Shown one piece after another: positions 1 through 8,199 of a stretch of 47,008 nt of DNA. Position 1 is the first letter of the stretch; the number at the start of each line of letters is the position of its first letter. The notes below the pieces were generated by a model that did not search any database, was not told where the DNA came from, and saw nothing but the letters and a program-made list of their open reading frames with translations. The stretch comes from Thioalkalivibrio sulfidiphilus (GTDB lineage: Bacteria; Pseudomonadota; Gammaproteobacteria; Ectothiorhodospirales; Ectothiorhodospiraceae), in the NCBI RefSeq assembly GCF_000377945.1, contig NZ_KB898944.1, forward strand, positions 1 to 47,008, given 5' to 3'. A program made the position numbers and the translations under genes.

Positions 1-235
1 AGGAAAACACCCCGTTGGCGTAGGCATACGTCAGCACCTTCACCATCATCGCCGGATCAAACGGCTGTCGGCGCCTGCCATCGCCTTCATAGCGGGCATG
101 AAACGCCGTGAGATCCAAGGCGTCCACCGCATCGGAGACGAAGTAGGCCAAATGCTGCTCCGGAAGCCACTCCTTGAGCGACGCGGGCAACAGTAACTGC
201 TGATCGGGATTGTAGGGGCGGTAGGTCGTCGGCAT
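1..235 (-). CDS. IS1182-family transposase, N-terminal part (truncated by window edge)
   Basis: The 78 visible residues begin MPTTYRPYNPDQQLLLP and continue with LKEWLPEQHLAYFVSD and FDPAMMVKVLTYAYANGV. This is the characteristic DUF772 N-terminal region of IS1182/IS5-like transposases. The catalytic DDE domain is not in the window. The reading frame is open to the edge, so there is no sign of decay in what is visible. An identical copy in the opposite orientation ends the window on the right. Family assignment rests on recognition of this N-terminal pattern. Confidence 0.85.
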   Translation of the reverse strand, partial: MPTTYRPYNPDQQLLLPASLKEWLPEQHLAYFVSDAVDALDLTAFHARYEGDGRRRQPFDPAMMVKVLTYAYANGVFS

Positions 236-278
236 AGCCAATTCTAACGCTGCAGGTTTCTACCGCCCAGGCTCCTAG
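1..278 (-). mobile_element. Terminal 278 bp of an IS1182-like element, left window edge
   Basis: This segment is the exact reverse complement of the last 278 bases of the window. Matching stops abruptly at position 278, which marks the IS boundary. The outer end reads CTAGGAGCCTGGGCGGTAG, and the first four bases, CTAG, could be a shared target sequence rather than IS sequence. It contains the 5' untranslated part and the start of the transposase gene. The remainder of the element lies beyond the window. Confidence 0.85.
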
Positions 279-317
279 GGTCAGGATCAGGGAAAGCGAT
301 GCCAGGGATGTGTTCAT
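279..317 (-). pseudogene. 5' end of a secreted-protein gene cut by the IS element
   Basis: An ATG preceded by GGAGG six bases upstream starts the peptide MNTSLASLSLILT, which resembles the start of an export signal. After 13 codons the frame runs into the IS boundary. The rest of the gene, if it survives, should lie on the far side of the IS, outside the window. The protein cannot be identified from this fragment. What is seen is a good ribosome binding site, a signal-peptide-like start and an abrupt IS junction. That the gene is disrupted is inferred. Confidence 0.55.
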
Positions 318-475
318 GTTGCGCCTCCATGTGCTCGGACTGGGTGCCGTGTGTGTTGCCCCGTGATGGGACGGTCTCCGGCCGTTTTCCGTGCCGGCCT
401 GCGCGCATCATAGCGCCAGCGGATTGCCGGGGCGAGCGCCCGGGCGAGTCACCCTCCCGGGGACATTCCATGAAA

Positions 476-503
476 AAGGCCATGCCCGTTCGGGCATGGC
501 CTT
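476..503 (-). terminator. Rho-independent terminator
   Basis: A perfect 12 bp stem (AAGGCCATGCCC) with a four-base loop is followed on the minus strand by a run of T. It lies about 40 bases past the stop codon of the small membrane-protein gene on the same strand and should terminate that transcript. Confidence 0.85.
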
Positions 504-540
504 GATGAGGGGCGGTGCGGCAGCAGCCAGGGACTGATGC

Positions 541-846
541 CTACTGCGGGCGCCGGAACAGCTCACTATTGCGGGCGGTGTCGCGGTCGGAGACCACCGG
601 GATCTGCACGTCCTCGATCTCCTCGTTGGCCAGCTGATCCCCTTCCACCATGGGCGGCGGGGTCTGGGGCCGCATCTCGAACACCTGGGAGATGTCCGGC
701 AGCTGGACCCGGGAGATCAGCTCCGCAGCGGAGTCACGGGCCATGGGGTTCTGCAGGGTCAGTACCAGCCCGGTGGACAGCACCAGCGCGGAGAGCATGA
801 ACCGCTGGTCGCCAAGAAGAGTGTTCAAACGTTCGGTGAGGTGCAT
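541..846 (-). CDS. Small single-pass membrane protein, unknown function
   Basis: This 101-residue protein has one probable membrane helix near residues 17-33 (FMLSALVLSTGLVLTL) and a polar tail that is proline-rich and acidic. No cysteine pair, enzyme motif or known family was recognised. The strong terminator just downstream supports it as a real, separately transcribed gene. Translation starts at the first ATG, though the internal methionine at residue 17 is a possible alternative. The upstream 500 bp contains no other convincing gene. Confidence 0.6.
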   Translation of the reverse strand: MHLTERLNTLLGDQRFMLSALVLSTGLVLTLQNPMARDSAAELISRVQLPDISQVFEMRPQTPPPMVEGDQLANEEIEDVQIPVVSDRDTARNSELFRRPQ

Positions 847-1349
847 GGGCTATGCCTCTGGGATTGCTTGATGGTGAAACCGTAAGCCCGCGGCTCCCCG
901 GGGTCAAGTCTCCCTCCGACCCGTGCGGCCATGGGGCTGCGCTTCTTTTGCCTTGTTTTTGCAGGGTTTTGTGCACCAATCCGGTGCCAGGTACCGTGGT
1001 CCTGGAAGCGGCCAGAACGTGGGTTTGTACGGAGAGAGCCGTCTGGCCGGCCGTGTACCCATGGGTGACGAGGTCTGGTCGGAATCATGCGCAGGATCAT
1101 GGGTGTCCATATTCGTGATCCGGGTGTCCATATTCGTGATCCGCGAACAGCCGGCAATTTATGGATGCGCCTGGTCGAGATGGCATTCCGTGCCCGGACA
1201 GATACCGAGGACCAACGGCGGTGTTTCTCTGATGGATGGAAGATTCTGCGCCGCTCCGTAAGGTTATCGTCGAGGGGCCAGGACCCCAAACCCCAGGGGA
1301 CACCATTACGGGCCTGGAATCGCGCGAGGCTCTGACGAGATGGCACTGC
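847..1349. other. 500 bp intergenic region without a convincing gene
   Basis: The only overlapping frames are low-complexity shadows without ribosome binding sites. The region separates divergent genes and presumably holds both promoters. The one clear structure is a 21 bp tandem duplication described separately. No tRNA or obvious riboswitch was seen. Confidence 0.5.
1101..1142. repeat. Tandem pair of identical 21 bp units
   Basis: The unit GGGTGTCCATATTCGTGATC plus a final C occurs twice head to tail with no spacer. A GGATCA just upstream and the TGATCC inside each unit form partial dyads, so the pair could be a double operator. It could equally be an interspersed repeat. It lies about 210 bp upstream of the YeeE/TusA/GGDEF operon. 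Confidence 0.75.
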
Positions 1350-2462
1350 ATGGATGACTCCCCCTTCACGCTGATCGTGGTCGCATCAGCGCTCATTGGC
1401 CTGGTGGCCGGTTTCGTCATGCATCGTTCCGATTTCTGTGTCACGGCCATGTTCCGTGACCTGTTCCTGGTGAATGACCGGTTCCTGCTGCGCATGCTCG
1501 CGCTGCTGGTGGTGGTGAGCATGATCGCGTTTGAATTTGCCCGCCTCGGCGGACAGCTTTCCCCCTATCCCTTTCCGCTCCTGGGCCCCGCTTCACTGAC
1601 CACCCTGGTGGCAGGCGTGCTGTTTGGCATCGGCATGGTGCTCGCCGGTGGCTGCGTCGTGGGAACCCTCTACAAGCTGGGCGCGGGCAGCGTGGTGGCC
1701 GCGGTCGCCTTCATTGGTCTCCTGGTCGGTTCCGTGCTCTACGCCGAATGGCACCCTTGGTGGAGCGCTCTGGCCCGTTCCACGGCACTGCATTCGGCGG
1801 TCACCCTGCCGGAACTGCTGGGCCTGCAGCCCGCCTATCTGATCCTGCCCCTGGCACTGGTGGGGCTGGTCTACCTGGTGCGATGCCAGCGTCTCGGCCT
1901 GCTCAGCCGCCCGGCCTTTGCCCGGGGCCACATCGCGCCCTGGCAGGCAGCCTTGGTGCTGGCGGCCCTGGGCCTCATCTCTTGGTACGTGATCGGCATG
2001 CCCCTGGGGATCACCACTTCCTATGCCAAGCTCGGCGCCACCCTGGAATCCCTGGTCCAGCCCGAGCGGGTCGCAAGTCTCGCCTTCTTTCAGACACAGG
2101 GCCTGAACTACACGCCGCCGTTCGCGGACGCTGCGGTGCAGGGCGGGGCGGGCCCGCAACTGGATGCCATCGCCGCCATCCAGTATCCGCTGATCGCCGG
2201 TATCGTCCTGGGGGCCGCCGTGTCAGCCCTGAGCGTGGGCGAGTGGCGCTTGCGCTATCGCATTCCTGCCCGCCAGTATGCCTCGGCCCTGTTGGGAGGG
2301 ATTCTGCTGGGCGCCGCTTCGCGCATGGTCCCGGGGTGCAACATCTGGCATCTGTGGGGCGGGGTTCCCATACTGGCCACGCAGAGTCTGCTGTTTCTGC
2401 TCGGCCTGGTGCCTGGGGCATGGATTGGCAGCAAGCTGCTGTCCAGGATGGTGATTCGCTGA
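1350..2462 (+). CDS. YeeE/YedE family membrane protein, probable thiosulfate or sulfur-compound transporter
   Basis: This 370-residue polytopic protein belongs to the YeeE/YedE family, whose characterised member TsuA imports thiosulfate. Family hallmarks are the two glycine-cysteine motifs, AGGCVVGTLYKLG in the first half and VPGCNIWHLWGG near the C-terminus, plus MHRSDFCVT near the N-terminus. About nine to ten hydrophobic segments are evident. The ATG giving MDDSPFTLIVV was chosen because the frame upstream of it is not membrane-like. Its stop overlaps the start of the TusA-like gene, an arrangement typical of YeeE-TusA pairs. Inference: it delivers reduced sulfur to the TusA-like partner. 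The exact substrate is unknown. Confidence 0.88.
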   Translation: MDDSPFTLIVVASALIGLVAGFVMHRSDFCVTAMFRDLFLVNDRFLLRMLALLVVVSMIAFEFARLGGQLSPYPFPLLGPASLTTLVAGVLFGIGMVLAGGCVVGTLYKLGAGSVVAAVAFIGLLVGSVLYAEWHPWWSALARSTALHSAVTLPELLGLQPAYLILPLALVGLVYLVRCQRLGLLSRPAFARGHIAPWQAALVLAALGLISWYVIGMPLGITTSYAKLGATLESLVQPERVASLAFFQTQGLNYTPPFADAAVQGGAGPQLDAIAAIQYPLIAGIVLGAAVSALSVGEWRLRYRIPARQYASALLGGILLGAASRMVPGCNIWHLWGGVPILATQSLLFLLGLVPGAWIGSKLLSRMVIR

Positions 2463-2716
2463 TGGCCGAGAGTACACAGGACAACGTCGTGCTTGATATC
2501 AGGGGGCAGATCTGTCCCTCCTGTCTGTTGTTGGCCCTGAAGGAGCTCAACCGATACGGCGAGGCGGTACGCAGCGGCAGGCTGGAGATCGTCGTGATCA
2601 CCGACGACCGGCAGGCCACCAGTACCATTCCCGCCGCCGTGGACAAGATGGGCTACATCGCGGAAGTGACGCACATCCCGGAAGGCTACCGGATCTGCCT
2701 GCGCGGAGGGGTTTAA
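2462..2716 (+). CDS. TusA-like sulfur carrier with a CPxC motif
   Basis: This 84-residue protein has the TusA/SirA fold signature: LDIRGQICPSC, then an amphipathic helix, then the IVVITDDRQATSTIP strand-turn region. TusA proteins carry persulfide sulfur on the cysteine of a CPxP motif. Here the second proline is replaced by cysteine (C18-P19-S20-C21), giving a thioredoxin-like dithiol. The ATG overlaps the TGA of the upstream transporter gene, so the two are translationally coupled. It probably accepts sulfur from the transporter. The CPxC variant may allow disulfide chemistry in addition to persulfide transfer, but that is inference. Confidence 0.85.
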   Translation: MAESTQDNVVLDIRGQICPSCLLLALKELNRYGEAVRSGRLEIVVITDDRQATSTIPAAVDKMGYIAEVTHIPEGYRICLRGGV

Positions 2717-2717
2717 G

Positions 2718-4997
2718 GTGAGCGGCGTGGGGATGGACTACCAGTCGGAGTACTACAAGGCGATCTCCTATATCCGGGACAAGATCGATCAGATGCTGAC
2801 CCTGATCGGGACGCTGCCGCTGCGCCCCGAGGAGCTGGACGATCGCACCCTCATCGATCTCGATCCCATCGGCATCGTCAGCGATGCCTTCGGGCAGATC
2901 CTCTCCCACCTCCATGACACCAATCAGAAACTCGATGTGGCGCGTCAGGAGATCCGGGCCATTTTCGATTCCATGGATGCTGCCGTCGTCGTGGTCAACC
3001 ACGATGGCAGCATCGATGATTGCAACCGGCAGGCCCGGGAGTGGCTGTTCGGAGATCTGGATGCCCATCTGCTGATCGGAAGACCGCTGGCGGAATTGTG
3101 TCCCTGCGACAGTGAAATGCAGCAGCAAGTGCTGTCGGGCAGGGGGCGTGGGCAGACGATAGAGGTGGGCGGCCGCCATCTTCAGATCATCGTCTCTGAC
3201 ATCACCGACGCCCATCAGAACAGCATCAAGAAGGTGGTCATCTGTTTCGACGTCACGCAACAGAAGAAGACGGAGGCAAGCCTTGGCCTGTATGGCAAGG
3301 TCTTCGAGAGCACGGCGGAAGGGATCGCCATCACCGACAGCAGAATGCGTTTTCTGCAGGTCAACGAGGCCTACTGCCGGATCACCGGGTACAGTGACGG
3401 GGAACTCCTGGGCCGGACGCCTCGCATGCTCAAGTCTGGCCATCATGATGCGGCCTTCTATGCGGATATCAGCAAGACGCTGGAGGTCCGGGGACACTGG
3501 CGGGGCGAGATCCTGGATCGCACGCGTGATGGCCGCGTCATTCCCCTGCTGCAGACCATCAGCGTGGTACGCGACACCCAGGGCGCGGTGAGCCACTACA
3601 TCACCATCGTGACCGATATCTCGTCCATCAAGGAGACCCAGAGTCGCTTGGACTTTCTGGCCCACCACGACCCGCTCACCGAGCTTCCCAATCGGCTGCT
3701 GTTCACGGCACGGCTCGAGCATGCCATCGACTGGGCGGTGCGCAACCAGGCGCACTTCGGTCTGCTGTTCATCGACCTGGACCGTTTCAAGACCATCAAC
3801 GACAGCCTGGGTCATCAGCTCGGCGACAGGCTGCTGGTGCAGGTGGCCAAGCGGTTGCGGGGGCTGGTGCGCAAATCGGACACCATCGCCCGCCTGGGCG
3901 GTGACGAGTTCGTGGTGCTGGTCGAGGGCATTCATACCTCCAGCGAGGCGGAATTGCTTGCTGAGAAGCTGGTGCATGCCATGCGCCAACCCTTCTTCCT
4001 GGAAGAGGCCGAACTGCACATCGGCTGCAGCATCGGTATTACCCTCTACCCTGAGGACGGCGAGGATCCGGTGACCCTGCTGAAGAATGCCGATGCCGCC
4101 ATGTACCGGGTCAAGGACTTCGGGCGCGACGGGTTCTACAAGTTCAGCCAGGATCTGGCCGAGGCCGTCGACGAAAGACTGGAGCTTGAGACCGCGCTGC
4201 GCCAGGCCTTGCGTGAAAATCAGCTGCAGGTGCACTACCAGCCGGTGATCGACCTGACACAGGGTCGGATGGTGGCGGTGGAGGCCCTGGCGCGCTGGCA
4301 GCATGCGGAGCGGGGCGAGATATCGCCCAGCAGCTTTATCCGCCTGGCCGAGGAGACCAAGCTCATCCTGCCGCTGGGCGGGTGGATGGCCCGCACGGCC
4401 ATCGGACAATTCCGCCTCTGGCGTGACCGTGGTGTCGAGCTGGATTACGTCTCCATCAATACCTCGGGGATCGAGCTGTTCGACCCCGGCTTCGTGGACG
4501 GCTTGTTCGAGGCCCTGGAAGAGCACGGCCTGGAAGGCAGCCACCTGCAGATCGAGTTGACGGAGAACGTGCTCATGCAGGACTTCGAGTCCTGCCGTTC
4601 GGTGCTGGCCCGACTGCGCGAGCAGGGGATCCGCATCGCCATCGATGACTTCGGCACCGGCTATTCATCCCTGGCCTACCTCAAGCAGCTGCCCATCGAC
4701 ATGCTCAAGATCGACAGGTCCTTCATCAAGGACGTGCCCAGCGATCCCGGTGACTGTGCCATCGTGGAAACCATCATCGCCATGGCCCACCGGCTGGGGC
4801 TCGCCACGGTGGCCGAGGGCGTGGAAACCGAGGAGCAGGAAGACTATCTGCTGGCCATCGGCTGTCAGCGCTTGCAGGGATACCGTTATGCCCGGCCTCT
4901 GGATCCCGTCTCGCTGGAGCGCTTACACGCGGCTTCAGTCCGGCAAGCGGCGCCGGACAGTGCCTTGAGTGCTGCTAGGGTTCCAGGGGGCAGGTAA
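2718..4997 (+). CDS. PAS-PAS-GGDEF-EAL cyclic-di-GMP enzyme
   Basis: This 759-residue cytoplasmic protein has an N-terminal helical region, a PAS-like domain at about residues 75-190, and a clear PAS domain at about 195-305 (MRFLQVNEAYCRITGYS). A GGDEF domain follows with intact GGDEF at 394-398 and an inhibitory-site RKSD at 385-388, then an EAL domain with EAL at 522-524 and DDFGTGYSS from residue 643. Both cyclase and phosphodiesterase signatures are intact, so it could make or degrade c-di-GMP. No membrane segment is seen. The GTG start one base after the tusA stop is preceded by GGAGGGG. An ATG at codon 6 is an alternative start. It is cotranscribed with the sulfur-uptake genes and a second cyclase. 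Confidence 0.92.
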   Translation: MSGVGMDYQSEYYKAISYIRDKIDQMLTLIGTLPLRPEELDDRTLIDLDPIGIVSDAFGQILSHLHDTNQKLDVARQEIRAIFDSMDAAVVVVNHDGSIDDCNRQAREWLFGDLDAHLLIGRPLAELCPCDSEMQQQVLSGRGRGQTIEVGGRHLQIIVSDITDAHQNSIKKVVICFDVTQQKKTEASLGLYGKVFESTAEGIAITDSRMRFLQVNEAYCRITGYSDGELLGRTPRMLKSGHHDAAFYADISKTLEVRGHWRGEILDRTRDGRVIPLLQTISVVRDTQGAVSHYITIVTDISSIKETQSRLDFLAHHDPLTELPNRLLFTARLEHAIDWAVRNQAHFGLLFIDLDRFKTINDSLGHQLGDRLLVQVAKRLRGLVRKSDTIARLGGDEFVVLVEGIHTSSEAELLAEKLVHAMRQPFFLEEAELHIGCSIGITLYPEDGEDPVTLLKNADAAMYRVKDFGRDGFYKFSQDLAEAVDERLELETALRQALRENQLQVHYQPVIDLTQGRMVAVEALARWQHAERGEISPSSFIRLAEETKLILPLGGWMARTAIGQFRLWRDRGVELDYVSINTSGIELFDPGFVDGLFEALEEHGLEGSHLQIELTENVLMQDFESCRSVLARLREQGIRIAIDDFGTGYSSLAYLKQLPIDMLKIDRSFIKDVPSDPGDCAIVETIIAMAHRLGLATVAEGVETEEQEDYLLAIGCQRLQGYRYARPLDPVSLERLHAASVRQAAPDSALSAARVPGGR

Positions 4998-6704
4998 GTG
5001 CGACGTCAGCTGAGCATCCTGCTGTTCCTGGCCATCCTGCTGGCCTCCCTGGGCACCGCCCTGGTGGTGGCCCTCTCCATGCACAGGGAGCTGGTGGCCA
5101 GCAGCGATGCGCATGTCTCCAGGCTGCACGATCAGCTCCGGGATCGTTTCCATGCCTTCGACCTGTTGCTCGCGGAACAGGAGCAGGGCCTGAACCGCCG
5201 CCTGGAGGGCATCCTGCCCCGGGTGGCGCAGGAGCTCGAGGCCATGGTCGATGACCCCCTGGGCGCCACGCCCGAGCAGCTGGATCTGCTCAGCGACCGC
5301 CATGGGGTCTCCTATCTCTACCTCATCGACCGCGCAGGCCGGGTGGTGGCCACCAATTTCGCACCGGACCTGGGCCTTGATCTGGCGGCCGCCGGCGAGG
5401 GCATGCGGCAGATGTTCGAGCGCCTCTACGGCAGCGGCCAGATCAACGCGGACCGCTTCAATGCCTCCATCCACACCGGTCGGCTCTACAAATACGCCTA
5501 CTACGGCCCCCGTGACCGGGACTACATCCTGGAGGCGGCGGTGGACCTGCGCCACTACCTGCAGACCGAGGTGAGCCCGCGCATGGACCAGTTCCTGTTC
5601 AGGGATCTGCTGCGCCTGGGCACCGCGGACAATGGGCAGGTGACGGATTTCGACCTGTTCATCGCCACCGAGTACGGCGGCTGGTCCCTGTGGCGGGAAG
5701 GCCGCCGCCTGGAGGCGCAGGTGCTGGCAGCCCTGTACGAGGAGGACCGCGTGGTGCTGCAGGACAACGGCAGCCTGGCCGTCTACGAACACCTGCGCCG
5801 GGTGGACGCGGACGGCGCCGAGACCGACAGTCTCATCACCCTGGTGGCCCACGATCGCAGCGACCAGGAGCGGCTGCTGATGACCTCGGTGGGATTCGCC
5901 CTGCTGCTGGCCATGGCGCTCGGGATGCTGGCCTTCCTGGTGGCCCGTGTGATCATGCAGCGCAGCCTGCTGCGGCCGGTCTTGCAGATCGTCAGCCGGC
6001 TGGACGACGTGAGCCGGGGGGAGTTCCGTCGCCTGCCCACCACCGGGGTCTCGGAGCTGGACGTGATCACCCGGGGCGTGAACACCATGCTGGAGCGCAT
6101 CGACGACCGCGAGGAACGCCTGCTGGAGGCCAAGCATGAACTGGAGCGGCGGGTGCAGGAGCGGACCGCGGCACTGGAGTCCCTCAATGAACAGCTAGCG
6201 CACCTGGCCACCACCGACCCGCTGACCGGGCTCGCCAACCGGCGAAGCTTCTTCCAGGCCGCCGAGCGGGAGCTGGGTCGCGCGCGGCGCGCCGGCTACG
6301 CCACGGTCGTTGCCATGCTGGACCTGGATCACTTCAAGGACGTCAACGACACCCACGGCCACGCCGCGGGGGACCGCATCCTGGAACTGGTCAGCCGCGT
6401 GCTCGTCAAGGAACTGCGCGACGCCGACCTGGTGGGCAGGCTCGGCGGCGAGGAATTCGGCCTGCTGCTGGTGGATGTGAGCGTGGCCCATGCCCGGGAG
6501 ATCGTGGAACGCATCCGCACCCGGGTCATGCACTGCGACACGGGCCTGGATCTCAGCGTGACCCTGAGTGCTGGAATCGCCGACTGCGATCCCGCCATGG
6601 TCGGGCTCGACGTGGCCATGGCCCTGGCGGACCGCGCCCTGTACGAGGCCAAGCACCAGGGGCGCAACCGGGTCATCACGCGGGCCATCGGCAGCCCGTC
6701 ATGA
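4998..6704 (+). CDS. Membrane diguanylate cyclase with periplasmic sensor, HAMP and GGDEF
   Basis: This 568-residue protein has a membrane helix at about residues 5-27, a periplasmic sensor of about 270 residues that may be Cache-like, and a second helix at about 298-320. A HAMP-like linker and coiled coil lead into a GGDEF domain with GGEEF at 483-487 and an inhibitory RDAD motif five residues before it. The motifs are intact, so active c-di-GMP synthesis is expected. The GTG start directly follows the TAA of the GGDEF-EAL gene with AGGGGG upstream. The ligand is unknown. Its operon position suggests a periplasmic signal linked to sulfur compounds, which is inference. Confidence 0.9.
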   Translation: MRRQLSILLFLAILLASLGTALVVALSMHRELVASSDAHVSRLHDQLRDRFHAFDLLLAEQEQGLNRRLEGILPRVAQELEAMVDDPLGATPEQLDLLSDRHGVSYLYLIDRAGRVVATNFAPDLGLDLAAAGEGMRQMFERLYGSGQINADRFNASIHTGRLYKYAYYGPRDRDYILEAAVDLRHYLQTEVSPRMDQFLFRDLLRLGTADNGQVTDFDLFIATEYGGWSLWREGRRLEAQVLAALYEEDRVVLQDNGSLAVYEHLRRVDADGAETDSLITLVAHDRSDQERLLMTSVGFALLLAMALGMLAFLVARVIMQRSLLRPVLQIVSRLDDVSRGEFRRLPTTGVSELDVITRGVNTMLERIDDREERLLEAKHELERRVQERTAALESLNEQLAHLATTDPLTGLANRRSFFQAAERELGRARRAGYATVVAMLDLDHFKDVNDTHGHAAGDRILELVSRVLVKELRDADLVGRLGGEEFGLLLVDVSVAHAREIVERIRTRVMHCDTGLDLSVTLSAGIADCDPAMVGLDVAMALADRALYEAKHQGRNRVITRAIGSPS

Positions 6705-7123
6705 ACATCCGTCACGCCAGCGAAGAGGCCGATCTCGTTGCCTGCTACCCGGTGATGCACGCGCTTCGCCCACGGCTTGATCTGGAAGATTTCATCGCCC
6801 GGGTGCGACGCCAGCAGGCCGGCGGCTATCGCCTCGCCATGCTGGAGGCGGACGGCCAGGTGGTGACCGTGGCCGGCTATCGCCTGGGTGACAACCTGGC
6901 CTGGGGCCGCTTCCTTTACGTGGATGACCTGGTGACCCTGGAGAGCGCCCGTTCCCGGGGTCACGGGACCCGGATGCTGGCCTGGCTGCGTGCCGAGGCC
7001 CGCCGCGAGGGCTGCGTCCAGTTGCACCTGGACTCGGGCGTGCAGCGCGAGGATGCCCACCGTTTCTACCTGCGCGAGGGCCTGCAGATGACCAGCCTGC
7101 ATTTTGCCGAACGCCTGGACTGA
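6701..7123 (+). CDS. GNAT-family N-acetyltransferase
   Basis: This 140-residue protein fits the GNAT fold. It has a central beta region (LYVDDLVTLESARSRGHGTRML) containing the acetyl-CoA-binding R-x-x-G-x-G/A-like loop (RSRGHGTRM), and a C-terminal HRFYLREGL motif typical of the family. Length and motif order are normal for a single-domain GNAT. The ATG overlaps the stop of the diguanylate cyclase gene, so it ends the sulfur/c-di-GMP operon. The substrate is not predictable from the sequence. Confidence 0.88.
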   Translation: MNIRHASEEADLVACYPVMHALRPRLDLEDFIARVRRQQAGGYRLAMLEADGQVVTVAGYRLGDNLAWGRFLYVDDLVTLESARSRGHGTRMLAWLRAEARREGCVQLHLDSGVQREDAHRFYLREGLQMTSLHFAERLD

Positions 7124-7264
7124 TCCCTGGCCGATCCGGAGCTGCGTTGTTGCTATGACGGGCCGGACCCTTTGAACTGTCCAGCCGTTGTACTGTCATT
7201 GGGAAGGTAAGACTGCCCAATCTGTCGACAACGACGGCCACTGCCTTCCTTAAAGGATCTCACC

Positions 7265-8002
7265 ATGACCCACCCGCGCACCTTGATCTGGGCGATGCTC
7301 ACCCTGCTGCTGACCATTCCCCAGGTCCAGGCCCAATGGGAACTGGGCGTGGGCGTGATCGCCCGTGACGCCATCCAGAAGGGTGCCGACAGCGACCCCT
7401 TCGTGGTGCCCCTGATCACCTACTCCGGAGAGCGCGTCTACTTCCGCGGCATCGAGGCCGGCGTGCGCCTGTACGACACGGAACAGCACAGCACCACCCT
7501 GTTCGCGCGTCCCCGGCTGGACGGTTTCAAGGGCACGGACGATCCCTTCCTGGAGGGCATGGCTTCGCGGCGCAATTCCCTGGACGCGGGCCTGCGCCAC
7601 ACCGTGCGCGTGGGGCCGTGGCAGTACACGGCGCTCGCCACCACCGACGTCCTGGGCCGCAACGACGGCCAGACGGTCTCGGGCACGGTGGGCTACGTAT
7701 TCGGTTCCATGCGAAGCCTCCTGTTCGTGCCCTACGCGGGCGTGGAATGGATGAACGCGGATCTCGTGGACTACTACTACGGCGTGCGTGATGCCGAGGC
7801 CGTCCCCGGCAGGCCGGCCTACTCGGGCTCCGATGTCTGGAACCTGGTCTACGGTGCGCGCATGGTGGCACCCATCACCCCGCGGGTGTCATTCCAGGGT
7901 GTGCTCGCAGGCACCCGCTACGGCGACAGCGTGGCCGACAGCCCGCTGACCGAAGACCGTCACCGGGCCATCGCCATCTTCGGGGTCTCCTACCGGTTCT
8001 GA
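7265..8002 (+). CDS. MipA/OmpV family outer-membrane protein
   Basis: This 245-residue protein has a signal peptide of about 22 residues ending in VQA, followed by a beta-barrel. The sequence matches the MipA/OmpV family pattern: an N-terminal WELGVGV strand, a YFRGIEAGVRLYD segment and a terminal aromatic FGVSYRF. E. coli MipA is an MltA-interacting scaffold, while other members are porin-like or stress-related. The gene stands alone with about 140 bp upstream. A GC-rich hairpin some 15 bases past the stop lacks a T-run and is only a weak terminator candidate. The specific role is unknown. Confidence 0.87.
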   Translation: MTHPRTLIWAMLTLLLTIPQVQAQWELGVGVIARDAIQKGADSDPFVVPLITYSGERVYFRGIEAGVRLYDTEQHSTTLFARPRLDGFKGTDDPFLEGMASRRNSLDAGLRHTVRVGPWQYTALATTDVLGRNDGQTVSGTVGYVFGSMRSLLFVPYAGVEWMNADLVDYYYGVRDAEAVPGRPAYSGSDVWNLVYGARMVAPITPRVSFQGVLAGTRYGDSVADSPLTEDRHRAIAIFGVSYRF

Positions 8003-8018
8003 AACCGGATTTCCTACC

Positions 8019-8038
8019 GGACCCCGATCCGGGGGTCC
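8019..8038 (+). terminator. Weak terminator candidate after the MipA-like gene
   Basis: A 7 bp GC-rich stem (GGACCCC/GGGGTCC) with a six-base loop follows the MipA-family stop. There is no T-run after it, so intrinsic termination is doubtful. Confidence 0.3.
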
Positions 8039-8199
8039 GCCCGGCTCGGGGCCTTGCCTGTGTCCGGTCCTCGGCCGGATCTGAACCTGCCTTTCAGGGA
8101 TGCGCCGCAGGGCATGCTTGCTGCGGTTCATGACCTGTTCGCGCTATAGTCTTCACCAAACAAGCGCCATTGGGGGCGGGCCTGGGGGTAGGCGGGTCG

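Noticed and set aside
1236-1349. Longer N-terminus of the YeeE/YedE gene
   Set aside because: The extra 38 residues are not membrane-like and do not fit the family start. The ATG at 1350 does.
2598-4544. 648-residue open frame on the minus strand
   Set aside because: It lies antisense to the intact GGDEF-EAL gene, is rich in H, Q and L as expected for an antisense shadow in GC-rich DNA, and has no recognisable domain.
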